Of a DNA stretch of 64,000 nt, positions 44,208-54,501 are shown piece by piece; the stretch's first letter is position 1, and every line of letters begins with the position of its first letter. The notes under the pieces are model-generated. The model was given only the letters and a program-made list of their open reading frames with translations, did no database searches and was not told the DNA's origin. The DNA is from an uncultured bacterium. Its GTDB lineage: Bacteria > Chloroflexota > Anaerolineae > J036 > Brachytrichaceae. The stretch is from NCBI GenBank assembly GCA_903873965.1, contig CAIQQO010000005.1, positions 1 to 64,000 on the forward strand, written 5' to 3'. Position numbers and translations under genes: made by a program.

Positions 44208-44672
44208 GTGAAAGTGTCAATTACTGTTAATGGGAAACTGTATGTGAGGGATATTGAACCTCGAATGCTGCTTGTGAACTTCATTCGCGAGGAACTGGGT
44301 TTGACTGGAACGAATGTCGGGTGTGATACAAGCCAGTGTGGCGCGTGCACCGTGCACATGGATGGTCGCGCGATCAAATCGTGCACATGCTTTGCCGTTC
44401 AAGCCGACGGGCGTCAGGTCACCACCATCGAGGGCATGGCATCCGGCGACACCTTACATCCGATGCAGGAAGCTTTCTGGGAGAAGCATGGATTGCAGTG
44501 CGGTTTCTGCACTCCCGGGATGATTATGGCGACAACAGCCTACCTGAAGGATCATCCGAATCCCACAGAAGCTGAAATCCGGCACGCTCTTGATGGCAAT
44601 TTCTGCCGCTGTACTGGTTACCAGAATATTGTCGCTGCGGTGAAAACCGCTGCTGAGAAGGTAGGAGCGTAA
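44208..44672 (+). CDS. CoxS-like [2Fe-2S] small subunit of molybdenum hydroxylase
   Basis: A 154-residue subunit with GTG start after AAGGAG. The plant-type [2Fe-2S] motif is CDTSQCGAC with a fourth Cys nearby (KSCTC), and the second cluster uses CGFCTPGM and CRCTGY, the classic small-subunit pattern of xanthine oxidase family enzymes. It passes electrons from the molybdenum site to FAD. A small hairpin TGGACC-GTAA-GGTCTA sits 20 bp upstream of the start. Adjacent to the large subunit (2 bp). Confidence 0.95.
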   Translation: MKVSITVNGKLYVRDIEPRMLLVNFIREELGLTGTNVGCDTSQCGACTVHMDGRAIKSCTCFAVQADGRQVTTIEGMASGDTLHPMQEAFWEKHGLQCGFCTPGMIMATTAYLKDHPNPTEAEIRHALDGNFCRCTGYQNIVAAVKTAAEKVGA

Positions 44673-44673
44673 A

Positions 44674-47043
44674 ATGGCATCACGTATATTTGGTTCCGGC
44701 ATTAAACGCCGCGAAGATCCTCGCCTGATCACCGGAAAGGGGAAATTCACCGGGGATATCATGCTCCCTCATATGCTGCACATGGTCGTCGTGCGCAGCC
44801 CTTATGCCCACGCCACGATTAAGCACATTGATGTGACTGCTGCGGCTGCCGTTGAAGGCGTCGTCGCTGTCTATACCAATGCTGACATGACGCTGGCTAA
44901 CATTCCGTGCGCATGGCTCATCCCCAACTCCAATCTCAAGCTCGTTCCGCATCCCCCGCTAGCAAAGGAGAAAGTCCGCTATGTGGGTGACGGTGTAGCT
45001 ATTGTGCTGGCTGAATCGCGCGATATTGCGCAGGATGCCGCTGACCTCGTTCGTGTCGATTATGAGGCACTCACCGCTGTGGTCAATCCCGAAGAAGCCT
45101 CCATGGATGGCGCCCCGTTGTTGCATGTCGAAGCGCCCAACAATATCGCCTTTCGCTGGATTGCCAGCAGCGGCGACGCAGGTGTCGAAAAAGCCTTTGC
45201 TGAAGCTGATGTGGTTGTTAAGGAGCGCATTGTCCAGCAGCGTCTGCAGCCCAGTTCGATGGAGACGCGCGCTGCAGTGGCGCAATGGGACAGCGGCAAC
45301 GAAGAAATGACGCTCTGGGTATCCAGCCAGAATCCCCACATTGCGCGCTTTGTTGTCAGCGGTGTCGCCGGATTGCCAGAGCATAAGTTGCGTGTGATTG
45401 CGCCCGAGGTGGGCGGTGGGTTTGGCGCCAAGCTCCCCATCTATCCCGATGAGGTGCTAACCGTATGGGCAGCGCGCAAACTGGATCGTCCGGTTAAATG
45501 GGTCGAGTCGCGCAGCGAGAACTATACAGTCACGACGCATGGACGCGACCATATCGAATATGTTGAGATCGCCGCGACCAAAGAGGGCAAAGTCACTGCC
45601 TTGCGCGGCAAGGTTTATGCCGGGATGGGTGGCTATCTGTCAACCGCGGCGCCCGGTATTCCTACGATTGCGCATGGGCTGATGTACAGCGGTGTGTACA
45701 CGATTCCCAATCTTCGCTGCGAATCGATTGGTGTATTCACTACCACCACGCCAGTCGATGCTTACCGCGGCGCCGGACGCCCCGAGGCGACCTTCTTGGT
45801 TGAGCGCCTGATGGATAAGCTCGCGGATAAACTCGGCATGGATCCCGTGGTCTTGCGCCGCAAGAACCTGATCCCGCCGTTTGCCAATGGTTATACCGTT
45901 GCGATGGGCATCACCTATGACAGCGGTAATTACGAGGGTGCGCTGGCAAAGGCGCTTGGCATAGCTGACTACGATCAGCTGCGCAAGGAGCAGGCCGAAG
46001 CGCGCACCAAGGGCCGTTATATCGGTATCGGCGTCACAACCTATGCAGAGCTGTGCGGCTTTGGCCCCAGCGCGGTAGCCGGCGCGACAGGCTTTCAGGG
46101 CGGTCTGTGGGAAAGCGCCATTGTGCGCGTCTCACCGGTCGGTAAAGTGCAGGTGCTGATTGGCGCGTCGCCGCATGGCCAGGGCGAAGAAACGACTTTT
46201 GCCCAGATCATCTCCGATGAGTTGGGTTTTCCTGTGAAGGACATCGACGTGATTCATGGTGACACCAGCCGCACTCCGATGGGTTGGGGCACCTACGGCA
46301 GCCGCACGACCGCGGTTGGTGGCGCTGCGCTGGTATTAGCGGCGCGCAAGATCAAGGAGAAGGCGCGCGCAATGGCCGCCCATCTGCTTGAGGCCGCCGT
46401 CGAGGATATTGACTACGATGATGGCAAGTTCTTCGTGAAGGGTTCGCCCGATAAGTTCAAGACGATTCAGGATGCGACCTTGATGGCCACGCTGGCGTGG
46501 AATCTGCCGCCCGGCATGGAACCCGGCATGGAGGCCAGCCAGTTCTATGACCCGCCGAACTTTACCTATCCGTTCGGCGCGCACATAGCGGTGGTGGAGA
46601 TCGATCCGGATACGGGCAAGGTGGACTTGAAGCGTTACATCGCGGTTGACGACTGCGGCCCACAGATTAACCCGGTCATTGTCAAAGGCCAGGTGCATGG
46701 CGGTCTCGCCCAGGGCATCGGTCAGGCGTTGTGCGAAGGCGCTGTCTATGATGATAACGGCCAGCTTCTGACCGGCGCCATGACGGATTACGCCATTCCA
46801 CGCGCCGATATGTTCCCCCAGTTCGAAATCGATCACACGGTCACGCCGTCGCCGCATCATCCCATCGGGGTGAAAGGGATCGGCGAAGCCGGCACCATCG
46901 CCAGCACGCCGACGATCTATAACGCCGTGATCGATGCGCTGAAGCCGTTTGGCATCGAGTCGATCAATATGCCTTTGACAGCTCCCCGTGTGTGGGCAGC
47001 CATTCAGGAAGCGCGTGCCAATCACGCAATAGGAGGTCGTTGA
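44674..47043 (+). CDS. CoxL-like form II molybdenum hydroxylase large subunit
   Basis: A 789-residue protein of the xanthine oxidase family with both molybdopterin domains. The active-site loop reads AYRGAGR near residue 362, which is form II; the form I motif AYRCSFR that carries the copper-binding Cys of true CO dehydrogenase is absent. Therefore it is unlikely to oxidise CO by the known mechanism, and its substrate (a purine, aldehyde or other heterocycle) is unknown. The usual molybdenum ligand Glu region near the C-terminus reads GVKGIGEAGTIA, intact. It overlaps coxM by 1 bp. Confidence 0.93.
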   Translation: MASRIFGSGIKRREDPRLITGKGKFTGDIMLPHMLHMVVVRSPYAHATIKHIDVTAAAAVEGVVAVYTNADMTLANIPCAWLIPNSNLKLVPHPPLAKEKVRYVGDGVAIVLAESRDIAQDAADLVRVDYEALTAVVNPEEASMDGAPLLHVEAPNNIAFRWIASSGDAGVEKAFAEADVVVKERIVQQRLQPSSMETRAAVAQWDSGNEEMTLWVSSQNPHIARFVVSGVAGLPEHKLRVIAPEVGGGFGAKLPIYPDEVLTVWAARKLDRPVKWVESRSENYTVTTHGRDHIEYVEIAATKEGKVTALRGKVYAGMGGYLSTAAPGIPTIAHGLMYSGVYTIPNLRCESIGVFTTTTPVDAYRGAGRPEATFLVERLMDKLADKLGMDPVVLRRKNLIPPFANGYTVAMGITYDSGNYEGALAKALGIADYDQLRKEQAEARTKGRYIGIGVTTYAELCGFGPSAVAGATGFQGGLWESAIVRVSPVGKVQVLIGASPHGQGEETTFAQIISDELGFPVKDIDVIHGDTSRTPMGWGTYGSRTTAVGGAALVLAARKIKEKARAMAAHLLEAAVEDIDYDDGKFFVKGSPDKFKTIQDATLMATLAWNLPPGMEPGMEASQFYDPPNFTYPFGAHIAVVEIDPDTGKVDLKRYIAVDDCGPQINPVIVKGQVHGGLAQGIGQALCEGAVYDDNGQLLTGAMTDYAIPRADMFPQFEIDHTVTPSPHHPIGVKGIGEAGTIASTPTIYNAVIDALKPFGIESINMPLTAPRVWAAIQEARANHAIGGR

Positions 47044-47888
47044 TGTGTCCTGCATCCTTTGACTATCATCGTCCGGCTTCGGTTGCCGAGGCCGTTCAAT
47101 TGTTGTCGCGCCCTGGCGCGAAGGCGCTCGCTGGTGGCCACAGCCTGATTCCGGCGATGAACCTGCGCGTGGCTCAACCAGGCGAACTCGTGGATATCGG
47201 GCGACTTGATGTGTTGCGCGGCATTCGTGTGGACGGTAATCGCCTGATTATTGGTGCACTCAGCACGCATGCCCAGATCGCCGCGTCGCCTGAGGTTCAG
47301 AAGCACTGTGCAGCGCTGGCCACGGCCTGCAGCACTGTCGGCGACCCGGCTGTGCGCAACTGGGGCACTATCGGCGGCAACCTTGCTCATGCTGATCCGG
47401 CCTCTGACCCGCCCACAGTCGTGCTGGCCTGCGATGCCGTGATCCACACTCAGGGTGAGAATGGTCAACGCGCCATCAAGGCCGCCGATTTCTTTGTCGA
47501 CGTCTTTACGGTTGATCTGCAACCCGGCGAGTTGATCACCAGCATCGAGATTCCCAGCCAGAGTCATCGGCGCATGGCATACGTCAAGCTGCCGCATCCG
47601 GCTTCCCGCTACGCCGTCGTTGGCGTATGCGTTTCGATGCACACGTCGGGCGGTGTGTGCGATCAAATAGCCATTGCGGTTGGCGGCGCAACAGCCAAGG
47701 CGACGCGCGCGACTGGTGCGCAAAGCGCCCTGCTGGGTTCGTTGCTTGAAGCGGAGGCACTGGAAGCAGCTGCGATAGCGATATCGGCTGATATCGGCGA
47801 TCAGGCTGTCAGTGATATCTATGCCAATGCCACCTACCGCCGCGCTATGGCAGGCGTTCTGCTCAAACGCGCGGTGAAGGCGCTATAG
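47043..47888 (+). CDS. CoxM-like FAD subunit
   Basis: A 281-residue FAD-binding subunit starting at ATG 47043 inside the coxL stop (TGATG). FAD-binding motifs are AGGHSLIPAM near residue 34 and TIGGNLAHADPASD near 108. It accepts electrons from CoxS. Fixed order S-L-M. The C-terminal helical domain ends near RAMAGVLLKRAVKAL. Confidence 0.93.
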   Translation: MCPASFDYHRPASVAEAVQLLSRPGAKALAGGHSLIPAMNLRVAQPGELVDIGRLDVLRGIRVDGNRLIIGALSTHAQIAASPEVQKHCAALATACSTVGDPAVRNWGTIGGNLAHADPASDPPTVVLACDAVIHTQGENGQRAIKAADFFVDVFTVDLQPGELITSIEIPSQSHRRMAYVKLPHPASRYAVVGVCVSMHTSGGVCDQIAIAVGGATAKATRATGAQSALLGSLLEAEALEAAAIAISADIGDQAVSDIYANATYRRAMAGVLLKRAVKAL

Positions 47889-47919
47889 ATTACGAAGGGC
47901 ACATACAGCGCAGGAACCA

Positions 47920-48885
47920 ATGCTAATGTCGAAAGCACTTGAAATGACAACGGTGGATGTTGTGCAGCAGCATCTGCATGAGCAGAACTATATCGCCGAA
48001 CGCAGTCTTGCCACAGCGATCTACCTCGCGTTGCGCATGGGTAAACCGCTGTTTCTTGAGGGCGAGGCCGGCGTTGGCAAAACGGAGGTGGCCAAGGTGC
48101 TCGCGCGCATCCTGGACACCCGCTTGATCCGGTTGCAATGTTACGAGGGACTGGATGCCAACCATGCGCTGTATGAATGGAACTATGCCCAGCAGTTGCT
48201 TTATCTGCGTATGATGGAAGTCGGAAGCGATTCCGATCGCCGAAAAGGTGGGCGCGCAGACGCGATTCCAATTGCAGACCTGCGAGCCGGTTTGTTCACG
48301 CGCGAATTCTTGCAGGCGCGCCCATTGCTCCAGGCGCTTGAAGCAGGGCAGAACGGTTCGCCGCCTGTCCTGCTCATCGATGAGCTGGATCGCGCCGATG
48401 AGGAGTTTGAGGCGTTGTTGCTGGAACTGCTGTCTGATTTCCAGATAACGATACCTGAACTTGGTACTATTCGTGCATCACAGCCGCCGGTGGTGATCAT
48501 CACCTCGAACCGGACGCGCGAGATTCACGATGCCCTGAAGCGGCGCTGCCTGTACTACTGGATTGAGTACCCGACTTTTCAGAAGGAGTTGAAGATAGTG
48601 CGCGCCAAAGCGCCGGACGTGGAACCAATGTTCGCGCGCCACATCACGGCCTTTATCCAGGAACTGCGCTCGATGGAGCTGTTCAAGCGCCCTGGCGTTG
48701 CTGAGACCATCGATTGGACGGCGGCGCTGGTGGCGCTCGATCAGCACGAACTAACGGTGGATGCGGTGCAGGAAACCGTCGGCGTGATTCTCAAGTATCA
48801 GGACGATATTGCGTCGCTGTCGGGCGGTTCACTCAAAACGGCGCTTGACCGCGCCCGAGTCCGCGCGGAATCCGCCGCGAGTTAA
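47920..48885 (+). CDS. CoxD-like MoxR-family AAA+ ATPase
   Basis: A 321-residue AAA+ protein. Walker A is GEAGVGKTEV near residue 47 and Walker B LLIDELDRADEE, with the sensor-1 region IITSNRTREIHDA. MoxR/CoxD proteins act as chaperones that insert sulfur and metal into the molybdenum site, working with a VWA partner. ATG 47920 and 47926 are both possible starts. The next gene encodes the VWA partner. Confidence 0.9.
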   Translation: MLMSKALEMTTVDVVQQHLHEQNYIAERSLATAIYLALRMGKPLFLEGEAGVGKTEVAKVLARILDTRLIRLQCYEGLDANHALYEWNYAQQLLYLRMMEVGSDSDRRKGGRADAIPIADLRAGLFTREFLQARPLLQALEAGQNGSPPVLLIDELDRADEEFEALLLELLSDFQITIPELGTIRASQPPVVIITSNRTREIHDALKRRCLYYWIEYPTFQKELKIVRAKAPDVEPMFARHITAFIQELRSMELFKRPGVAETIDWTAALVALDQHELTVDAVQETVGVILKYQDDIASLSGGSLKTALDRARVRAESAAS

Positions 48886-48888
48886 AAC

Positions 48889-50202
48889 ATGCCTGAACCA
48901 AGCCAGCCACTGAGGCGAAGCGATTCTGATCGCCGAAGCGCGTATCTCGCGCCCGACGCGCCTTATGAGGGTGGCTTTTTGCTGCCCAACCTGCTGCTTT
49001 TCGGGCGCGTCTGCAAAACGCTGGGTATGTCGGTGACTCCCAGCCAGATGATCGAAATCGCGCATGCGCTTGAGTACATCGATCTGGGCAGGCGCGAGGA
49101 TGTGTACCATGCGATTCGGGCGCTGACCGTGACGCACCCGAACGAGTTGCCTTTGTTTGACGAAGCCTTTCGCACTTTCTGGCGCAAACCCACCACGGAA
49201 TGGTCGACGCTCGATATGCAGTCGCTGGGCGAGCAGCGCCGCCAGAAGAAGACGCAGTTTCTGCCTCCGCCCGAAGCCAGTCCTGACAATGACGAGGGCG
49301 CTGCCGGTAACGCAGCGCCAATCGATCCGACACTGATTGCCATCGTCCCCACTTATAGCCAGAGCGAAGCCTTGCGCACGAAGGACTTTGCCGAGATGTC
49401 GGCGGATGAGGTTGCGCAGGCAAAAGGGATGATGTCCCGGTTGCATTGGGGTCTGGGCGTGCGCCGAACGCGTCGCATGGTTCCCGGCAAAGGAGCTGCC
49501 TTCGACCCGCGCGCCACGTTTCGCAATAACCTTCGTTATGCGGGCGAAACTCTGGAGCTGTCGACCCGCACGCGCAGCATCAAGCCCCGTCCCCTTGTTC
49601 TGCTGTGTGATATCAGCGGTAGCATGGAGCGCTATACGCGCCTGCTGCTGCATTTCATGTACACGCTGGCGAATGCCCAATCGTTCGAGATGGCGCCGAT
49701 ACGCCGCGTCGAATCGTTCGTGTTCAGCACCCGCCTGTCTCGCATCACGTTGCAGTTGCGCCACAAGTCCATTGATGTGACGATGAAGCATGTCGGCGCC
49801 GATGTCAAGGATTGGGGCAGTGGCACACGCATTGGCGATGCGCTGCACTTTTTTAATTACCATTGGGCGCGTCGGGTTTTGGGACACGGGGCTGTTGTGA
49901 TGATCATCACTGATGGCTGGGACCGCGGCGATCCGGAGTTGTTGCGCAATGAGGTGATTCGACTGCGTCGCAACGCGCATCGCCTGATCTGGTTGAATCC
50001 GTTGATCGGGTCGCTGAACTATGAGCCATTGACCCGTGGCGCCATGGCGATGCTCCCCTATGTGGATGATTTTCTGCCGGTGCGCAATCTGTCCAACCTC
50101 GCGATGCTGGCGCGAGAGCTGGCGCGGGTGGATTGGCGTCGTCCGGCCTTCGGGAAACCGGGAATGCAACAAGATGGGCGTCGCTCTACAATAGTGGCGT
50201 GA
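48889..50202 (+). CDS. CoxE-like VWA-domain protein
   Basis: A 437-residue protein. The VWA domain MIDAS motif is DISGSM near residue 243 with Thr/Asp ligands further on (IITDGWDRGD). It is the partner of the MoxR ATPase and is needed for maturation of the Mo enzyme. Directly follows it (3 bp). An antisense frame of 447 residues across this gene is a codon shadow. Confidence 0.9.
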   Translation: MPEPSQPLRRSDSDRRSAYLAPDAPYEGGFLLPNLLLFGRVCKTLGMSVTPSQMIEIAHALEYIDLGRREDVYHAIRALTVTHPNELPLFDEAFRTFWRKPTTEWSTLDMQSLGEQRRQKKTQFLPPPEASPDNDEGAAGNAAPIDPTLIAIVPTYSQSEALRTKDFAEMSADEVAQAKGMMSRLHWGLGVRRTRRMVPGKGAAFDPRATFRNNLRYAGETLELSTRTRSIKPRPLVLLCDISGSMERYTRLLLHFMYTLANAQSFEMAPIRRVESFVFSTRLSRITLQLRHKSIDVTMKHVGADVKDWGSGTRIGDALHFFNYHWARRVLGHGAVVMIITDGWDRGDPELLRNEVIRLRRNAHRLIWLNPLIGSLNYEPLTRGAMAMLPYVDDFLPVRNLSNLAMLARELARVDWRRPAFGKPGMQQDGRRSTIVA

Positions 50203-50273
50203 AACGTGAGAAGAGAAGCGTGAGGTGTGTGGCGTGAAATGTATTTGCGCGCACTAAAGGCAGCAGATGAGTT

Positions 50274-51356
50274 ATGCGTGACATCATGGACACCGTTGAG
50301 CAATGGTTACACGAAAGTAAGCCTGTCGCCCTGGCTACTGTCGCTGCCACATGGGGATCATCACCGCGTCAGGCAGGCGCGAAGATGGCCGTGACGCGGG
50401 AGCTGGCGATGGTCGGATCTGTCAGCGGCGGGTGCGTTGAAAGCGCGGTCGCCGAGGCTGCCGTCGAGATAATCGCGGATGGCAAACCGCGCTTACTCAC
50501 CTATGGTGTCAGCGATGATGCCGCATGGGAAGTCGGGCTGGCGTGTGGCGGTAAAGTGTCTGTCTACGTCGAACCGCTGGACCTGGCCTGGTGGCGGGCT
50601 GCAACCAGCGTCATTCGCAACCAGCATGCGCTGGTGACGGTAACCGTCATCGCGGGCGCGCATTCCGGCCAGAAGGTGATGTTTGATCTGCGCGAGAATA
50701 GCATTATCTATAGCAGCAGCACGCTTGAACCAGCGCAACAGGAGGCGCTGATTCAAGCGGTAAAGAGCCAACGCACAACGGGGCGCGCCGTGTTCAACGG
50801 GCTGGAGATTCTGGTCGATGTGGTTCGGCCTGATCCGCGCCTGGTCATCGTTGGCGGGGCGCATGTGTCGCAGGTGCTGGCGAAGTTCGCCTTGATGATG
50901 GGATATGGCGTCATCATCATCGATCCGCGCGCCGCTTTTGCGACGGCAGAGCGTTTCCCCGGCGTTAGCATGCTATCGCATGATTATCCAGACAAGGTGT
51001 TGCCCGGCCTTGCTATTGATTCTGAAACCTACATTGCTGTCTTGACGCACGATCCGAAGATCGACGATCCGGCATTGCGCGCAGCGTTGCCAAGCCCCGC
51101 GCCATATGTGGGCGTCATGAGCGGCAAGCGTTCGCATGAGTTGCGCATTGAGCGGTTGACTCAGGCGGGAGTCAGCGCTGCCTTAATCGGACGCATCCAT
51201 GTTCCGATTGGGTTATTCATAGGGGCGCGCCTGCCGGAAGAGGTGGCATTGAGTATCATGGCCGAAATCGTCGCGACGAAGAACACCTCTTCTTCTTCGC
51301 CCGATACGACATCAAAAATGAGCGCAGAGATGCCTAACCGCAAAGTGCAGACATGA
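50274..51356 (+). CDS. CoxF/XdhC-family Mo-enzyme maturation protein
   Basis: A 360-residue protein with the XdhC N-terminal CoxI-like domain (SSPRQAGAKMAVT and GSVSGGCVESAV near residues 25-60) and the C-terminal Rossmann fold (RLVIVGGAHVSQVLAKFA). XdhC proteins bind molybdenum cofactor and its sulfurated form and pass it to the apo-enzyme. It overlaps the next gene by 4 bp (ATGA). ATG 50274 and 50286 are possible starts. Confidence 0.88.
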   Translation: MRDIMDTVEQWLHESKPVALATVAATWGSSPRQAGAKMAVTRELAMVGSVSGGCVESAVAEAAVEIIADGKPRLLTYGVSDDAAWEVGLACGGKVSVYVEPLDLAWWRAATSVIRNQHALVTVTVIAGAHSGQKVMFDLRENSIIYSSSTLEPAQQEALIQAVKSQRTTGRAVFNGLEILVDVVRPDPRLVIVGGAHVSQVLAKFALMMGYGVIIIDPRAAFATAERFPGVSMLSHDYPDKVLPGLAIDSETYIAVLTHDPKIDDPALRAALPSPAPYVGVMSGKRSHELRIERLTQAGVSAALIGRIHVPIGLFIGARLPEEVALSIMAEIVATKNTSSSSPDTTSKMSAEMPNRKVQT

Positions 51357-52372
51357 AATACGGTCCCGTTCCATTGCGTGAGGCCGTTGGCACCATTCTG
51401 GCGCACCATGTGCTCGATCATGAAGGGCGCAGGATATTTACAAAAGGACGCCTGCTGTCCCCGTCCGACATCGAAACGCTGGCCGCATTGGGGCATACCG
51501 TCATCACTGCCGTGATGCTCGAGGCCAATGACCTTATTGAGAATGAAGCCGCGCGCCGTGTTGGTGAAGCGTTATGCGGCCCGGGAGTGAGTCTGCAGTC
51601 GCCGGGTGTGGGGCGCGCCAACCTGATCGCGCGTGTTGACGGCCCGTTGCGCGTGAACGTCGACGCGCTGAATCGGATCAATGCCATTGATGAGGGGATT
51701 ACGGTGGCTACGCTGCGCGAACACACACTGGTGCGCGCGCGGCAACTGGTGACGCTGGTGAAGGTGATTCCGTTTGCAGTGCCTTCAGCCGCGGTGGCCG
51801 ATGTGGAAGCGATCGCGCGCGACTATGGCCCGGCGCTGGTGGTGTCGGTGCGCCCTATGCGATCGTGTTCTGTTGCGCTCATTGTTTCGGCGCCCGATTG
51901 CGCGCTGGAGCGGTTGCTGGCGGATTTTACCCGACCGACGCAGGCGCGGCTGGAGAAATTGGGCAGCCGCCTTGATGTCATCGTTCACGTTCCCCATCAA
52001 CCGATTGACATTGCCGAAGCGATTCGCGCGCAGCATGCCGCCGGGCGCGATCTCTTGATCCTCGCAGGAATTTCTGCCACGATGGATCGGGATGATATCA
52101 TCCCGCAGGCAGTCCGCGCAGCCGGCGGTACCGTCTCCCAACTGGGTGTGCCGGTGGACCCTGGCAGCCTGCTCATGCTGGCCTGGTTGGATGCCATGCC
52201 CATCATTGGCGCGCCGGGCTGCATGAAATCATTGCAGATGAACGTAATTGATTTGATCCTGCCACGGCTGCTGGCGGGTGAACGCCTGAACCGGGCAGAC
52301 CTCGTCCTGATGGGTCACGGCGGCCTATTTGACGACACGCCAGACCGCCCGATGCCGCGGCGGGAAGAGTAA
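51353..52372 (+). CDS. Molybdopterin-binding (MoeA/MoaB-like) protein
   Basis: A 339-residue protein. The C-terminal two thirds has the molybdopterin-binding pattern GRDLLILAGISATMDRDDIIPQAV with a G-G turn, and GAPGCMKS near residue 282, similar to the MoCF/MogA domain; N-terminal PVPLREAVGTILAHHVL matches MoeA domain starts. It likely delivers or modifies molybdenum cofactor for the operon's hydroxylase. Last gene of the operon, ending at a hairpin terminator. Confidence 0.8.
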   Translation: MKYGPVPLREAVGTILAHHVLDHEGRRIFTKGRLLSPSDIETLAALGHTVITAVMLEANDLIENEAARRVGEALCGPGVSLQSPGVGRANLIARVDGPLRVNVDALNRINAIDEGITVATLREHTLVRARQLVTLVKVIPFAVPSAAVADVEAIARDYGPALVVSVRPMRSCSVALIVSAPDCALERLLADFTRPTQARLEKLGSRLDVIVHVPHQPIDIAEAIRAQHAAGRDLLILAGISATMDRDDIIPQAVRAAGGTVSQLGVPVDPGSLLMLAWLDAMPIIGAPGCMKSLQMNVIDLILPRLLAGERLNRADLVLMGHGGLFDDTPDRPMPRREE

Positions 52373-52401
52373 AACGTGATCAGATCGCTCCGATCACGTT
52401 T
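52372..52401. terminator. Bidirectional hairpin terminator
   Basis: Stem AAACGTGATC/GATCACGTTT (10 bp, overlapping the stop codon) with a 10 base loop, between two convergent genes. A-rich and T-rich flanks allow it to act in both directions. Confidence 0.75.
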
Positions 52402-52407
52402 CACATA

Positions 52408-53871
<1,464 letters not shown>

Positions 53872-53941
53872 TGTTCATTCACCTGGCTGCATTGTACCGC
53901 CCGGCTATGTGAAAAACCTTAGCAAGTGTCGCTCCGCCCAG

Positions 53942-53977
53942 CACACTCCCGAAATCTCAGAAGATTCCGGGAGTGTG
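53942..53977 (+). repeat. REP-like hairpin 3
   Basis: CACACTCCCG/CGGGAGTGTG stem, one mismatch, then AATCT/AGATT and a 4 base loop. Same core as the hairpins at 28774 and 28946. It ends 5 bp before the first TGTCAG half-site of promoter 2. Confidence 0.75.
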
Positions 53978-53982
53978 GACTA

Positions 53983-54038
53983 TTGTCAGCCCAACTGTCA
54001 GGAAATGGCAACTTTTCACCAAAGAGCGTTTGTATAGT
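53983..54038 (+). promoter_or_regulatory. TGTCAG-repeat promoter 2 (SnoaL-like gene)
   Basis: TTGTCAG (53983), CTGTCAG (53995), ATGGCAA (54005), CTTTTC, then TATAGT at 54033 preceded by TG (extended -10). Half-site spacing 12 and 10 bp; last half-site to -10 is 28 bp. Drives the gene at 54088. Confidence 0.7.
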
Positions 54039-54087
54039 GAATGTGTGGTTGAACCTAAGCCGAGAACTCATCAAGTGGAGAGAACCA

Positions 54088-54501
54088 ATGTCAATCGAAG
54101 AGAATAAAGTCATTGCGCGCCAGTGCTTCCTTGAACTCAATAAGTTGTTTGACAAACCAGGCAGTCCAGATACTGCAGACCTGAATTCGATCATGTCGCC
54201 AAAGTGGGCAAAAGAAATCAATAGCTGGTTTCCCGGACTTCGGCAATTATGGCCGGATCATCACATTGACGTCACCGATATGGTTGCGGAGGGTAATTGT
54301 GTGTGGTGCAGGCTGGCCACTAATGCCACGCACATGGGTGAATGGGAGGGCATCCCGGGTAACGGCAAGCACTGGACTAATACTGGTATCTGGTATCTCA
54401 CCATCGTCGACAGGAAGATCGTCGATATCGAAACGCTGTTCGACTCGTTGCCGATTGTCAAGCAACTTGGTGGAACAATTACACCGCCAGCGCCTCAGTG
54501 A
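54088..54501 (+). CDS. SnoaL-like polyketide-cyclase-fold protein
   Basis: A 137-residue alpha+beta cone protein, with ATG 54088 after GGAGAGA. MSIEENKVIARQCFLELNKLF is the first helix of the SnoaL/NTF2 ester-cyclase fold, and the strand-rich part GIWYLTIVDRKIVDIETLFD is typical. SnoaL-like proteins cyclise polyketides or act as small binding domains; here no polyketide genes are near, so binding is as likely. Its 3' end overlaps that of the convergent regulator by 23 bp. It is driven by a TGTCAG-repeat promoter. Confidence 0.72.
   Translation: MSIEENKVIARQCFLELNKLFDKPGSPDTADLNSIMSPKWAKEINSWFPGLRQLWPDHHIDVTDMVAEGNCVWCRLATNATHMGEWEGIPGNGKHWTNTGIWYLTIVDRKIVDIETLFDSLPIVKQLGGTITPPAPQ

Noticed and set aside
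44674-47043. True CO dehydrogenase large subunit
   Set aside because: The AYRGAGR loop is the form II version; the Cys-containing form I loop is absent.
48829-50172. Long antisense frame (447 residues) across the VWA gene
   Set aside because: It shadows a strongly supported CoxE-like gene with an intact MIDAS motif; no domain is recognised in it and GC-rich codons explain its openness.
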